A stretch of 64,000 nucleotides of DNA from Epiperipatus broadwayi (taxonomy: Eukaryota > Onychophora > Udeonychophora > Euonychophora > Peripatidae): contig JAQFVV010000258.1 in NCBI GenBank assembly GCA_028023455.1, positions 1,356,501-1,420,500 of the forward strand, given 5' to 3'. Both the position numbers and the translations under genes were made by a program. This document shows, one piece after another, positions 46,301-58,300 of the stretch. Position 1 is the stretch's first letter; the number at the start of each line of letters is the position of its first letter. Below the pieces are notes generated by a model. It saw only the letters and a list, made by a program, of their open reading frames with translations. It ran no database searches and was not told the DNA's origin.

Positions 46301-49300
46301 CAGATTAATAGCAATGAATTAGAAGTTACAACTGTAATTATCCAATCAAATTATTTTATTGATGGAAATCATAATGGATAAAATTAATCTAGAATTAAAT
46401 TTATATGGAGCAGTTTTTGGTAGAAAAAATAACTATAAAGGGAAATATTCCTATGCACATGGAAAGAAAGATGAATCTGAATCTTGGACAGTTAATAGAA
46501 GAGTAATACAAAAACTGCAAACCACAAAGCCATATTTCGAGAGATGCATATTGGATTAATAAAGAGGAATTGAAGGTAAATTACATGGTTAAGAGAGCAG
46601 ACGGATAACATTGATGTCAATGAAAAAATTACAAGGTGCTCAGATGAACATGTTATTAGAAGATGTAATATTGATAGGAACTAAAATCTTAATCTGGATC
46701 CCAAGAGATGGTAAAAGACCTAGAAGAAGATAAATAATCTACGGATTAGAAAAACAAATTTTCAGATATTTTTATCTTACAGTAGATTGATAATAATTAA
46801 TAATGATGATGAAATGTCAGTTAAAATTATGTTTGCATTTAGATTGTTGTTTTTGTTTTTTTTAAATTAATTGTACTGATTTATTTTCATGTGAAATCTG
46901 TAGGCTTTTATTAAATTTAGTATTGCTTATTTTTATTTTGTATTTGTTGCTTGCTTTTAAAAATACTTTATTTTTATATGATAATCTATCTTTATGTGCA
47001 GAATATTTATTGTTAATAATTGCTTTATTTTTAATTTTTTTCTAGTCTTATGAAAGTCATATCAAAGAATGCTTTTATGAAATGGTGACTTGTGAAAATG
47101 AATTATGCTTTGTACAAATGCTTCGCAAGGATCTTAAAATTCATAAAAAGAAATGCAAATACCGTTTAGTGTCATGTCCAAATGGCTGTAAATTAAATAT
47201 TCCTAAAGTAAAATTGAAAAACCATAGTTGTATGGAAGAATTGAGAAAAAAAGTTACAGGTTTGTGTTTTTTTTAATTGACTTAGATCTCAGATGTCTAG
47301 TGTATAAATGGATATGTACATCATAGATGTAGCAAATGTATACTAGTGATATATTTGATGTAGCTAGCTCTTCTTCAATATATGATCTCTGAAACAAATA
47401 GCACATATGTTGACAATTGTAATTTGTTAGTTTTTTTTAAGAAGCTCAATAATAGAAAATAGTTGAAATTTAAATTTTTTTAATTTAAAATTATTTTAAG
47501 GAGAATTATAAGCAGTAAGTGCTAAAAAATTTATACATACTTCTGTATTTATCTCAAAAAAAAAAAAAAGAAACTGCAAAAATAATATTAAATAATGACC
47601 ATTAAAGTTAATCGTATTTGTACTGATGAGGCAAATATTTTAAATTGTATGTAAATAAAGTTTTATTTGAAGTCATGTACATTGCACCAACAGTACTATT
47701 ATTTTTTCCCATAGAATGATTACTCTAGAAAAAACATACAAAAAGAATTTTTAAGATAAATTATGTAAATTAGCACAGCTAATAAAAAGAATCCCGAGAT
47801 TCTTAGGGGCAGTCGGTCAGAATAAAGAAGATAAAACGGCTGCCAAAGTGCTTTCTCAAAAGGGAGAAAAGACAATGCTGAAATGGAAAGAAGTTCATAT
47901 AGACTTTAATTAGACAATTAAACAAACCATTTGGAGATTAATGAACTGTATAATTATCGGCTGTGTGTGAAATAAAATATTTTCACACACTAAATATATT
48001 CCATAACAATTTCCAAAAGCAAATGGGATAAATTATTATCAGTAATATAATTTTATTGTACTTGTTATACTGTTAAATTAATGTCTCAACAAACTGAAAT
48101 AAACTTGCTGATATATAAGATTGTCTCCCCATGAACATGGAAGATGACAGTTTTTAAGAAGAATTTTCATAGAAAATTAAGTTAAAGAAGAAAAATTGTA
48201 TGTTTGTGTGAAAAAAGAGAAGAGGACAAATAGCAGTTACCATTCATGACAATGGCAATCCCTCAGTGTGAAATATGTATGTGAAGCACGTAGATCATTA
48301 TATGAGAATCACTAAAATTGAAGATGATAAGCTTAAAGTTTCAACACTGTTGTTTTTTGTCAGTAGCAATGTTGTACAAATTGCTAAGCAATTATGTGAT
48401 TCAAGACTCCAGATGATGAAGCATACAGTGAAATAATAGAAAATCTTGCTATATATTTTCAATCAGTGGTAATGAAGAGGATAGCCCGTTTGGTATTCAT
48501 ATGAAAAAACAGCTAACTACCTTGAGAGAGTTAGCAAGATTACAATCTGGCATTGTGTACATTGGCCAGACATTGAATTTACAACAGATTTAGAAGACCT
48601 ATTTCTGGATCAACTATTATATAGGATGTTGGTCCACAATCTTAGGAAAACTCTACTAAGTGAAGTGGATATAACATATAGAATGACTATTGCAAAATTT
48701 TTAGCTCATGAGCTAACAGTAAGTAATGAGTCAGAATATCAAACAATAAATGAATTAAAAAATACCACAAGCATATACAAAGTTAAGATGATAAATCACT
48801 TAAAAAAATCATAAGAAATAAATTAAAGTGTTGTAGGGCACACAAAAAGGGTGTGCAAATTCAAATCGGAAAAATGCTTTATTTGTGGTGTGTTTGCAGA
48901 AAAAATGAAAAAGACAAGCCACATTTAAATCAGAAGGAGATGGAGCTTGTAGAAAGTTAGAGATAAAGTCATTAAATGACTCAAACAATGGCTGAAGTAT
49001 TTTGGATATAAACATTTGTGAAATTAAGGTCAATATGGATTATCGATTATATCTCTTAAGGACTTGAATAAAATTAATGTTAAATCCAAGCAGAGAGGGA
49101 AATTGGATAAGACAAGTGTAGTGGCCAGTAAATGGAAACAGAATACAAATATATGGAAAAGTTTCTGTTTCAGTGAAAATAAATTAAAAGTTTTACCACT
49201 GTTTATTGTAAAGAGAGATATTCGTCTCCTGCTCAGTTGAAACTTGTTCCATCTATTAGGAATTTGTCTTAAAATTATTAAGAAGGTCAAACTAGAAACA

Positions 49301-52300
49301 GAAGTTAGAACAAAGTTTTCTCAGCTGTTTAAACAAGAAATAACTGAATTAAGAATGAAACCAGTAGACATAGAATTCGCTAAAGGAGCGCATCCAACAG
49401 TGTGTAAACCATGGAAAGTTCTTAAGACATAGTAAAAAAAAAGGCATGCTATCATCTGTAGAAGATGCATCATGAGCTACTCCTGTGATCACGATTAGTA
49501 AACCTGATGAGACTTTTCTCTACTGGAAAGATTATCGAGTTACTGTAAGTAAATATATGAAATAAGGGTGCTTATCTCTTGCCAAGTGTACACAAAGCAT
49601 TAGCATCTTTACAGAAAGTCTCATTCTTTATGAAGATAGATTTAAAGTTCACATTGTACCAGATACTGGTCACAGAATTGTTAACATTATGTACCCATGT
49701 CAATCTGGTTAAATGTAATAAATTGCCTTAAGGGATAATAAGACCCCAAACCTCTTTCAAGTGAAGTTGGACATGTTATTGCAAAACATAAGCAGAATTA
49801 ATGGAACTGTGCTCAAAGCTAAAGATTAAAGACCACCAAGTGCATTTGGGCAATTTCAGAAATAAAATTTTTGAGACATGATAAATAAGGATGGAAAATA
49901 TCCCAACCCTGAGAAAGTGAGAGCTGTAAAAGAAGCTGCCACTCTTAAGAATAAGAGATTTACAAGATTTTCTGGGACTGTTAAATTTCTATGAAAGTTT
50001 TTTTACAGCGTAAAATCACAGGTTCTAACACCATTGCTAGAAATGGGATTAAGAGCATAAAATTGCATTCCAGAAAGTCAAGGACTTATTAATGTCAGAA
50101 AAATTATTAGAAAATTATAGGAGTTATCTGGATATGATGATTATTACAGATGCTTCGGATTTTGGAATTGGAGCTATCATCTCACATTGGTATGGTGAAG
50201 GCAAATGTCCATTTGTTTATGCCTCCAGAACATTTTCATTAGCTGAAAAAAATTATAGTTAATTAGATAAGGAAGTTCTGGCTATAATATTTGCAATAAA
50301 GAAATTCCATCAATATATACATGGATGTGGTTTTACTGTTTGTATGAATCATTGCTCTATACTTAAAATTTTTGGGAGGACAAAAAAAACACCTGAATAT
50401 GCAAGCCAGAGACTTTTAAGGTGGATTAATATATTAGCTGCTTATGACTATGAATAAGTTTACAAGCCCAGGATAAGAGATTATGCATTCAGATGCATTT
50501 CCATGACTATCTGTGAAATACAGAGTTCAGTGAAAATTTGCAGAAGGAAACATGTTAGATATAATAAATATTATAGAAAATCTATAAATAGTTCTGAACT
50601 TGCTAAATGTATAAATAGAGACCATATAGCAAACTAAAAAATTTGATGCAAGAAGGATGGCCAAAAAGTCAACCAAGTTTCATTGCTGTGGCAATTTGGA
50701 AAACTCGTCAGAGTGTGTCCAATCTGTAATGGTTGTATCTGATAATTGATCAAGTATTCATACCAGTGAAAGGATGGAAACAAGTTTTAAAGTTGTTACA
50801 TAAAAGACATCCAGGAGTTGTGCAGATGAAGGTGCTCACATGTTCATACATGTGGTGACCTAAAGTAAATGATGAAATTGAACAAATGGTAAAACCTGCC
50901 ATGGTTACTAATCTGCAAGTGATTTGATGAAGAAAATTGATAAACCATGGATAGAAGCCAAAAAACTATGGGAGTGTATTCATATAGTTTATGCTGGACC
51001 TTTGAATGGACATTTAATATTAATAATCATAGATTCATATGGCAAATGGGCCGAGTAAAAGCTCGCAAAAACTATGAGTACTAAATATATAAAAGCTCCA
51101 CAGAATGTTTCCACTCATGGATGTCCTAGGATCCTGATATTCAATAATAGAACAGTGTTTACTTTTGCAGATTTTGAAAACTACTTAACAGATAAAGATA
51201 TTTATCATTTTCTTACTCCAGCCTACCACTTACCTCTAACAGTCTTGTGGAAAAGACAGTCCAAAGTTTGAACTCTGTCTTAAGAAAAGTAAAAGTTACA
51301 AATATGGAAGAAGCACTTATAGAAACCATGGTCTATTAGCATTTTATCCCTAGTGCAGTAAATCGTAAAACACCTGCAGAGTTACTGTTTGGTAGAAAAT
51401 GTTATACTCATTTTATCTAAACTTTTACGTGTTAAAAAGAAATCAGAAAAAGTACTTCTAGCGAAGATATGTATAATGCAAACTTTGTGGAATTTAGAGT
51501 CAGTGAAGCTGTATGGGTGCAAGACATATTTCAAAAGAAATGGATGCCTGCATCATAGTTAACGAATCTGAAATTATATAAGTAATTAAACTCGAAAGTG
51601 GATTACATATCAGAAGATATATAAATCATTTATGTCAGTGATTCTCTGATACATCGATCATGATAAATAAAAGAGCAGTAGCAGCCAATCCTCAATCAGA
51701 ATTTTTGATATAATGAACTGGAAAATGTTCCATCTATTAAACAGAATGATGTATTGCCTATTGAGCGAAATACAGGAAATGAGGTTAAAGTGGACCAAGA
51801 TGTTGATTCAAGTAAAGATGAGCAGTTATCTAGATCTGAAAAAATCAACTGATGTAAACACTGATCCTGATGAGAGTAGAAATACTTGTACTCCATGAAG
51901 TTCAGAGAAATCAGAAAACCTGCTAGATATAGAGATTATTTTTTAGAGTGAGGGGAGGTGTACTGATGGTGCAATTATTTTAAATTGTGTGTAAATAAAG
52001 TTTTATTTAAATTATGTATAATGCACCGACAGTACTGTTATTTTTTCCCAGAATGATTACTCTTGAAAAAGTATATTATAAAAAGAACTTCTAAGATAAA
52101 TTATGTAAACTAGTGTAGCTAATAAAAAGAATACAAGATTCTTAGCATGCAGCTGTTGAAAGCAGTCAAGAGGAGAAAACGACTGCCGAAAGTAAAACAA
52201 TGCTTTTCTTAAAAGGCAGAAAAGATAATGCTGTATCAAATTAGTTTTAGTGAATTATTTACTATTAAAGTTCAAATGGAAAAAAGTTTGCGTAGACTTT

Positions 52301-55300
52301 AATTAGATGAGTAAACAAACCATTTGGAGATTAATGAATTGTATAATTATGGGCTGTGTGTAAAATAAGATATTTTCAACACTAAATATATTCCATAACA
52401 ATTCCCAAAAGTAAATTGGATAAATTATCAGTAATATAATTTTATTGTACTTGTTATACTGTTAAATTAATGCTTCAGCAAACAAAAATAAACGTGCTGA
52501 TATATATATTCAAGTTGTATGTGTATTATTCATTTTCGCCTACACAGTCGGGATTATTTTCTCATGGACATAGCAATATGTTAAGAAGTTATATGAAAAC
52601 AGTATCACTGACCCTTTTAGCTTACATTTAATACTATATTAACAGCAATAGTCTACTCTGCCATCAGGAATCTATTAGTTATTTATTCTTATACATATGG
52701 TTGTGAAGTGAACTAATGTTATTAATATTATAAAATTCAAGATATATTCTATCTTGTGAAGAAAAATTTTAAATGGCTTCTATTAAGCTTGCAAAAGCTT
52801 TTAATGAAGCTATTATTAAAAGAAATATAATACTAGTAAATAATTACAATAAACTCTTTATTAATCCCCGGTTCGCTTCTTGCAAATTATTTCGTTTTTT
52901 GACCAATTCACCCCCTGGTGAATTTTTCATAAGTATTATAAGTTAAAATGCGTATATTACTGTATATTTTATTATATAAGAATTTCGCTAAAAAAATTAC
53001 ACTAGAAGGCAGGAAATTCAAAATTCCCGCTCTTACAATAGACATAAGCCCCACCCTGACATGTTCAAGCTTTGTTTGCTGCCAAGGCTGTAAAACGTTC
53101 AGCGTTTTACAACATTGTTTAAAAAAATAGTTTTGATGACCAAAATGTATATATTTGCAAATTTATTACGGTTTTAGATATTTTTTATATAATAATTTAT
53201 ACTATATTTATTAGATATCAAGAAATATAAATTATTAATAACTTATTTTGACTTGAAATACTTTATTTTCAAAAACACAACATTATATTAGCAGCGAATG
53301 TAAATATAGCCTGAAGCGATTTACAAGATTAACTTCTATATAAGCAATCTACTTATACTTATGAGTATGAAAATATCACAATTTTGCAATAAATATTCAA
53401 ATATTTTAAACTTTTAAAGCATAATTAGTTAGATAGAAGAGAAATAAATAAATATTCGTTTGGATGTTTAAAAATAATAAATAAATATTTTGTTGATTTT
53501 GTAAACTGCAAATAATCCTTCTAGAAATGATGATGTCCAAACTTTGTTTTGATTAGAATCTCTTTTTTTTTTGTATTTACAGAAACAAAATGTGAACATT
53601 TAAAATTTATTTCAATAGTAAACAAAGATATCTATCAAATGAAGTCAAATTTATTATTTTCTGATAAGTAGAAATCATTTAATCATATATTTTACATTGA
53701 TTTATGAGACAAAGAAAAACATCAGAAAATGCTGAAATGTGAGCTTATGCTGCATGGCAAGAGGCGTAATAATGTGGTAATTTCTTGCTTCATATTTACT
53801 AAAACATCACTTTTTGTCTCTTATTAAAATGAATATAAGGTTCTTGTGAGTTTTCAGATATACCAAGATGGCAATCCATATTTTTGATAAATATACAATT
53901 TCGAGGGCTTAGCAAAATGGCAGCCCACATTTCATTAACAATCTTCTGATGTCTACAAAATTATTATTAAATTTAAAAAAAAAGAAATAAATTACAATAA
54001 ATTTTATCAATAGTATTTATTTGAATTTTGTTTTTTTACTTCCCCCCAAAACGTTTACAAAATGAGTGGAGGCCCTACAATCTCCTGAAACTGTGTTTGT
54101 TTTGTTTAAAAATAAAGCAATAAATTTAACTGACAATCTTTATTTCAATTTTTTTATTATTTACTTTTTGAAGATGGGTTAGTTATATTTACAAAAAATG
54201 AACCAATATATATTTATAAATATAATAATTACACTATTCATGTCGGCAGCATGCAATCCCTAATGGCTTCCAAAATCATTATAAATGAATCTTGTTATTG
54301 TTGCAGTCGAAACCACATAAATTCTGCTAAACAGGAATCCAGATGTTGTCGCACAGTCTCTCGATGTTTTTTATTTTCATAACATGACCTAATGCACAAT
54401 TTTCTGGAAGGTAATATTTCGTATCTTTAAAAATATTCCATTACATCCTGTTCTGTGACAGGAAGGTCCCAAATTTTGATCATTATCATAATTTACAACA
54501 AAAACTAGCTAAAAAAAAAAATATGTGGAACTGAAAGTTACAACAATATTAAGAGCATCTCCACATTGTAATATAAGTATAAAAAAAATTGAAATAAATA
54601 ATTCTTCATGAAATTTATCAAAATTTATTACTTTTTTTTGAAATTTTATATATATTTAATTTATCAACTAAGTTCTTACAGAGATTGTAGACCCTTGTAA
54701 CATTTGTAGCAATTTTAGAAGCCATTATGGATTGCATGCTGACAACGTGAATTAACTGTAAATATTGTATTTATATTATTATTCTTTTTGTTTTATTTTT
54801 TGTAAATGTATTTAAGACATCTTCATGAGATTGTAGACATGAATAAACTATAAATATTGTATTTATATTTTTAAATTTTTTTGGTCATTTTTTTGTAAAT
54901 GTATGTAAGACATCTTCGGGAGATTGTAGACCTTTGAGTCATTTTTTATAAACGTAACTAATACTTCTTCGGGCGATTGTAGACCCTCTACTCATTTTTT
55001 TGTAAACGTAACTAATCCAAGTTTGAGAAGTAAATTCAAAATAAAATTGAAATGAAGGTTGTTAATTAAATTTATTAGAATTTGTTATTTAATTTTTTAG
55101 TTTAACAAAACAAACAGCTTTAGGAGATTGTAGTTCCTCCACTTATTTTGTAAATGTTTTTGAGGGAAGCAAAAAAAAAATTGAAATAAGAATTATTAAT
55201 GAAATTTATCAGAATTTATTCCTTTTTAAAAAAATTTAATATTTTGTAAATGTCAGAAGATTGTTAATGAAATACTGGCTGCCATCTTAGTAAGCCCTGG

Positions 55301-58300
55301 AAACTGTATATTTATCAAAAATATGGACTTCCATCTTGATATTCATAAAAACTCACAAGTACCAAATATAATTAATGGTAATAGAATTCACAATGTAACA
55401 ACTGTTTTAATTTCTGCATTTATTATTTTGTCCACAGAGAGAATAAAATTTTATAATTTTCTAGTAATAAAAACTAAATATTTTACTGGAAAAAGAATAA
55501 TAAAAATATTTTCATAGCCACAATGAATGTTGAAGGAAAACTTAAAGTTATATTTTAGTTGTTGTTTTTTTTTTTTTAATTAATTTTAATGGATATTGTT
55601 ATTAGAAGAAGATTTTCACTTTTTTTTTTTTTTTTTTTCAAAAAGTAAAAATTATTATTATTATTGTTTTGTCTCTTTAAATCAAAAACTTTATGAGATT
55701 TTTTAAGCAACTGTAAACTGGCACAAATTTTATTTTGCTTAGAAAAGCAATAAATATTTAAACCATGGCTAAGATTTTTGCAATGTTTTGATGTCTTGAG
55801 ACAATCAAACCCTTATACAAAAATCAAAGCATATAATACTAAGTTATTCAGAATTTTTGGAAGTTCAGATGCTTTTGATGCAATGATATTCATTTGCTTT
55901 CCAGCCACAATTTATTTCATAGGAATAAATTTTAAATGTACATATAACAAAAAAAATACGTGAAAAGTTCTTTAAATTTTTTGTTTATTTAAAAAAAAAA
56001 TCTTTGATTGATATTTGTTTTGTGAAGATTTTATGCTTCATATCAAAATATAATTTTTCTAGAATTAAACCATTTTTATTGTCATCATGTTGTCTGCATT
56101 ATGCATACATGAGAGACTGTGATGCTCTGTAATGTAGCTACTCTGAAATTTTTAACTTTCAGCAACTCTTCATAATTCTCATCAAAGTTTAGCACAACTT
56201 TTCAAGTTCACATCTTTTTTTTTTATTATTTAATAAAATAAATATGATTCTATAACATAAACAAAATAATTTCAGGAATATAATATAATAAACCGTGAAA
56301 ATGGGCAAAAATCATGTACACAAATACAGAAGTTCTTGCACTGAATTACAACTTAAAAATAATTGTCATGGTTGTCTTTGATTAAAGCATCACTCTTGAC
56401 TTACATAGTTCCCTTAGTCCAATAAAATGATGAAGACCAAAGATTATAGGAAAATGATCTGCAGCAGAATATGCTCAAGCACTTTTAATCAACTAAAATT
56501 TAAAAGTGAACTCTCTAAATTGTCCTTGATGAAGCATTATTTTTGATAAGTGTATTTCTAAGTCTTCATTTTGTCCAAAGATAAAAGTAGAAAGCAAAAA
56601 GTACTGTGTGACATTTGAATGTGGGAAAAAATATTTGGTAGGACTTGATTTATCATTGATAAATGTGATAGAATGATAAATTCTAGAAGTGGTAGATGGG
56701 GAATAATATTTCTATAATCATTGATTTTGTATCAGATGAAAGATGTGGTACATTATATGAAATAGAAATGATATAATTATTTTTAAATGATATCTAAAAA
56801 ACACCCTTTTGCAATTTCAAAGAAATGTTCTAATCATCTGTCATGTTTCTTACATGATCCACAAATAAAAAAATTAAAATCTTTTATTGTAAAGCATGTA
56901 AAAAGTACTTCATTGCTCTGCATTGTTTATTTTAAAATATAATCTGAAAAAGTGATAATTAGGAAATATATCAACATTAGATATGTAGTAATTTTTTTTT
57001 ACAATATATTCTTAGTCTATTTATGTTTTGTCATAATGCATTTTATAATTTTTAAAACAAATCTGAAATAATGCATAAATTTAGACAAAATTTCGGAAGA
57101 ATTAAATTATCAAATATGCCATTTTGATTCATAATTTCAAATAATGGCAAGAAATATTTACGCTATATGGCAGCATATTTTACTATACTGTTTAAACAAT
57201 TTTACAGATTTGAAACCCAAATTAACCATTTTATAAAATGTCATTTAGCTTGGAAATGGACTGGGTTTTGAAAGTTTGAATATTATGGGTGAAAACTAAT
57301 TTATTGGATTGCATTTAAAAGATCTTAATGGCATGATTTTTGCAAGTGGAAAAATGGCACCCTGAAGGAATAAACAAATAATTGATCTTTTGATTATTGC
57401 TTAGAGAGACTGAAGATATTTTTTGTGATAATTTTTTGAAGAACAAGATCAAACAATGCTTTTGCTTTTCGCATACTGTAGAAATATTCATTATTGGATA
57501 ATCTCTAGTCTAATGAATGACTAATAAAAATTATTAATGTAGAAAACATTGTTTGCTAGGATGGATTTGCTTAATGAGAAACAAAAGAAAATATGTTTAC
57601 ACATTTTATTAGTAAACTTTTTTTTCAAAACAATGAAAATTTATTTCATATTTCAACAATTAAAAATTTTAAAGATATGTGATATATTTTATTTTTTGTT
57701 ATGAACACTGATAGTTGATTGTTAGGAACACATTATAATATAATAATATATTGATCAATATGATTTTTTTTATAGCAGATCCAATTAACTGCATTATACT
57801 ATAAATTGTTTCTTTTTTACTTCTGAGATGTTTTAAGTTTTATGCAAAAGTTCTCATTAATTATTTTCTAATATCTAATATTTTTATTTTTTTTCCATAT
57901 GTCATAGCATCGGCCGGGAGCCGAACCCGCAACAACTGTCTGCAACCAACTTCGTGCTTGCAAGGCTGCTGCTCTGACCTCTCGGCTAACAACACTTGAT
58001 TATCTAATATTTTTCTCAGTAAATCTGCACTTATTTTATTTGAACAGGAATATACATGAATGTTTCTTTTATGTCCTCTCTTTTTTCTTTTTTATTTAAA
58101 TTTATTTTTACATATAATACTATAAATAAAATACTATATATAGTATGTATTGAAACATAAGTACATAATAAATATGTACAAGTCAAATACCTCTCAAGAC
58201 TTTAAAGTGTCATAAGTTGCTGGAAACTTGAACATCAAATATACATTTATGATATGTTCTATATCCTAATTAAAAGTTTTTCTATGTGTGAATTTGTATT

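Larger units (their letters stand above)
37347..47045 (+). other. RING gene intron 1 (9.7 kb)
   Basis: It is bounded by GTAAGT and ttttttctag. It hosts four RTE-type fragments (38.6, 40.9, 44.1 and 45.6 kb) and otherwise A+T-rich sequence. One stretch, 39426-40160, starts TGTAACGGGC...CGTTACA and is G+C-richer in places; it could be a solo LTR but no partner edge was fixed. Positions 41331-44130 hold nothing recognisable except a piece of repeat R1 at about 42128-42175. Confidence 0.85.
47619..52546 (+). mobile_element. Ty3/gypsy LTR retrotransposon, decayed, about 4.9 kb
   Basis: Direct LTRs (47619-48117 and 51959-52546) flank an internal region with gag-like, reverse transcriptase, RNase H and integrase pieces in the Ty3/gypsy order. 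A purine tract directly precedes the right LTR. Many stops and frameshifts make it non-functional. It sits in sense orientation within intron 2. No target-site duplication could be matched (left flank gtatt, right flank gtcgg). Confidence 0.9.
53839..55363. mobile_element. Merlin-like DNA transposon with 270-bp terminal inverted repeats
   Basis: The left arm (53839-54112, starting GGTTCTTGTGAG) and right arm (55099-55363, ending CTCACAAGTACC) are reverse complements over their full length. The flanks gaatataa (53831-53838) and aaatataa (55364-55371) form an 8-bp target duplication with one mismatch, the size typical of Merlin elements. The interior has a minus-strand transposase relic (54264-54480) and a run of related subrepeats (54660-55060). 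It lies in RING-gene intron 2. Confidence 0.75.

Noticed and set aside
53089-53111. Perfect 9-bp stem hairpin, considered as a Helitron end or terminator
   Set aside because: No CTRR terminus follows it and no matching 5' end was found. A hairpin of this size can occur by chance.
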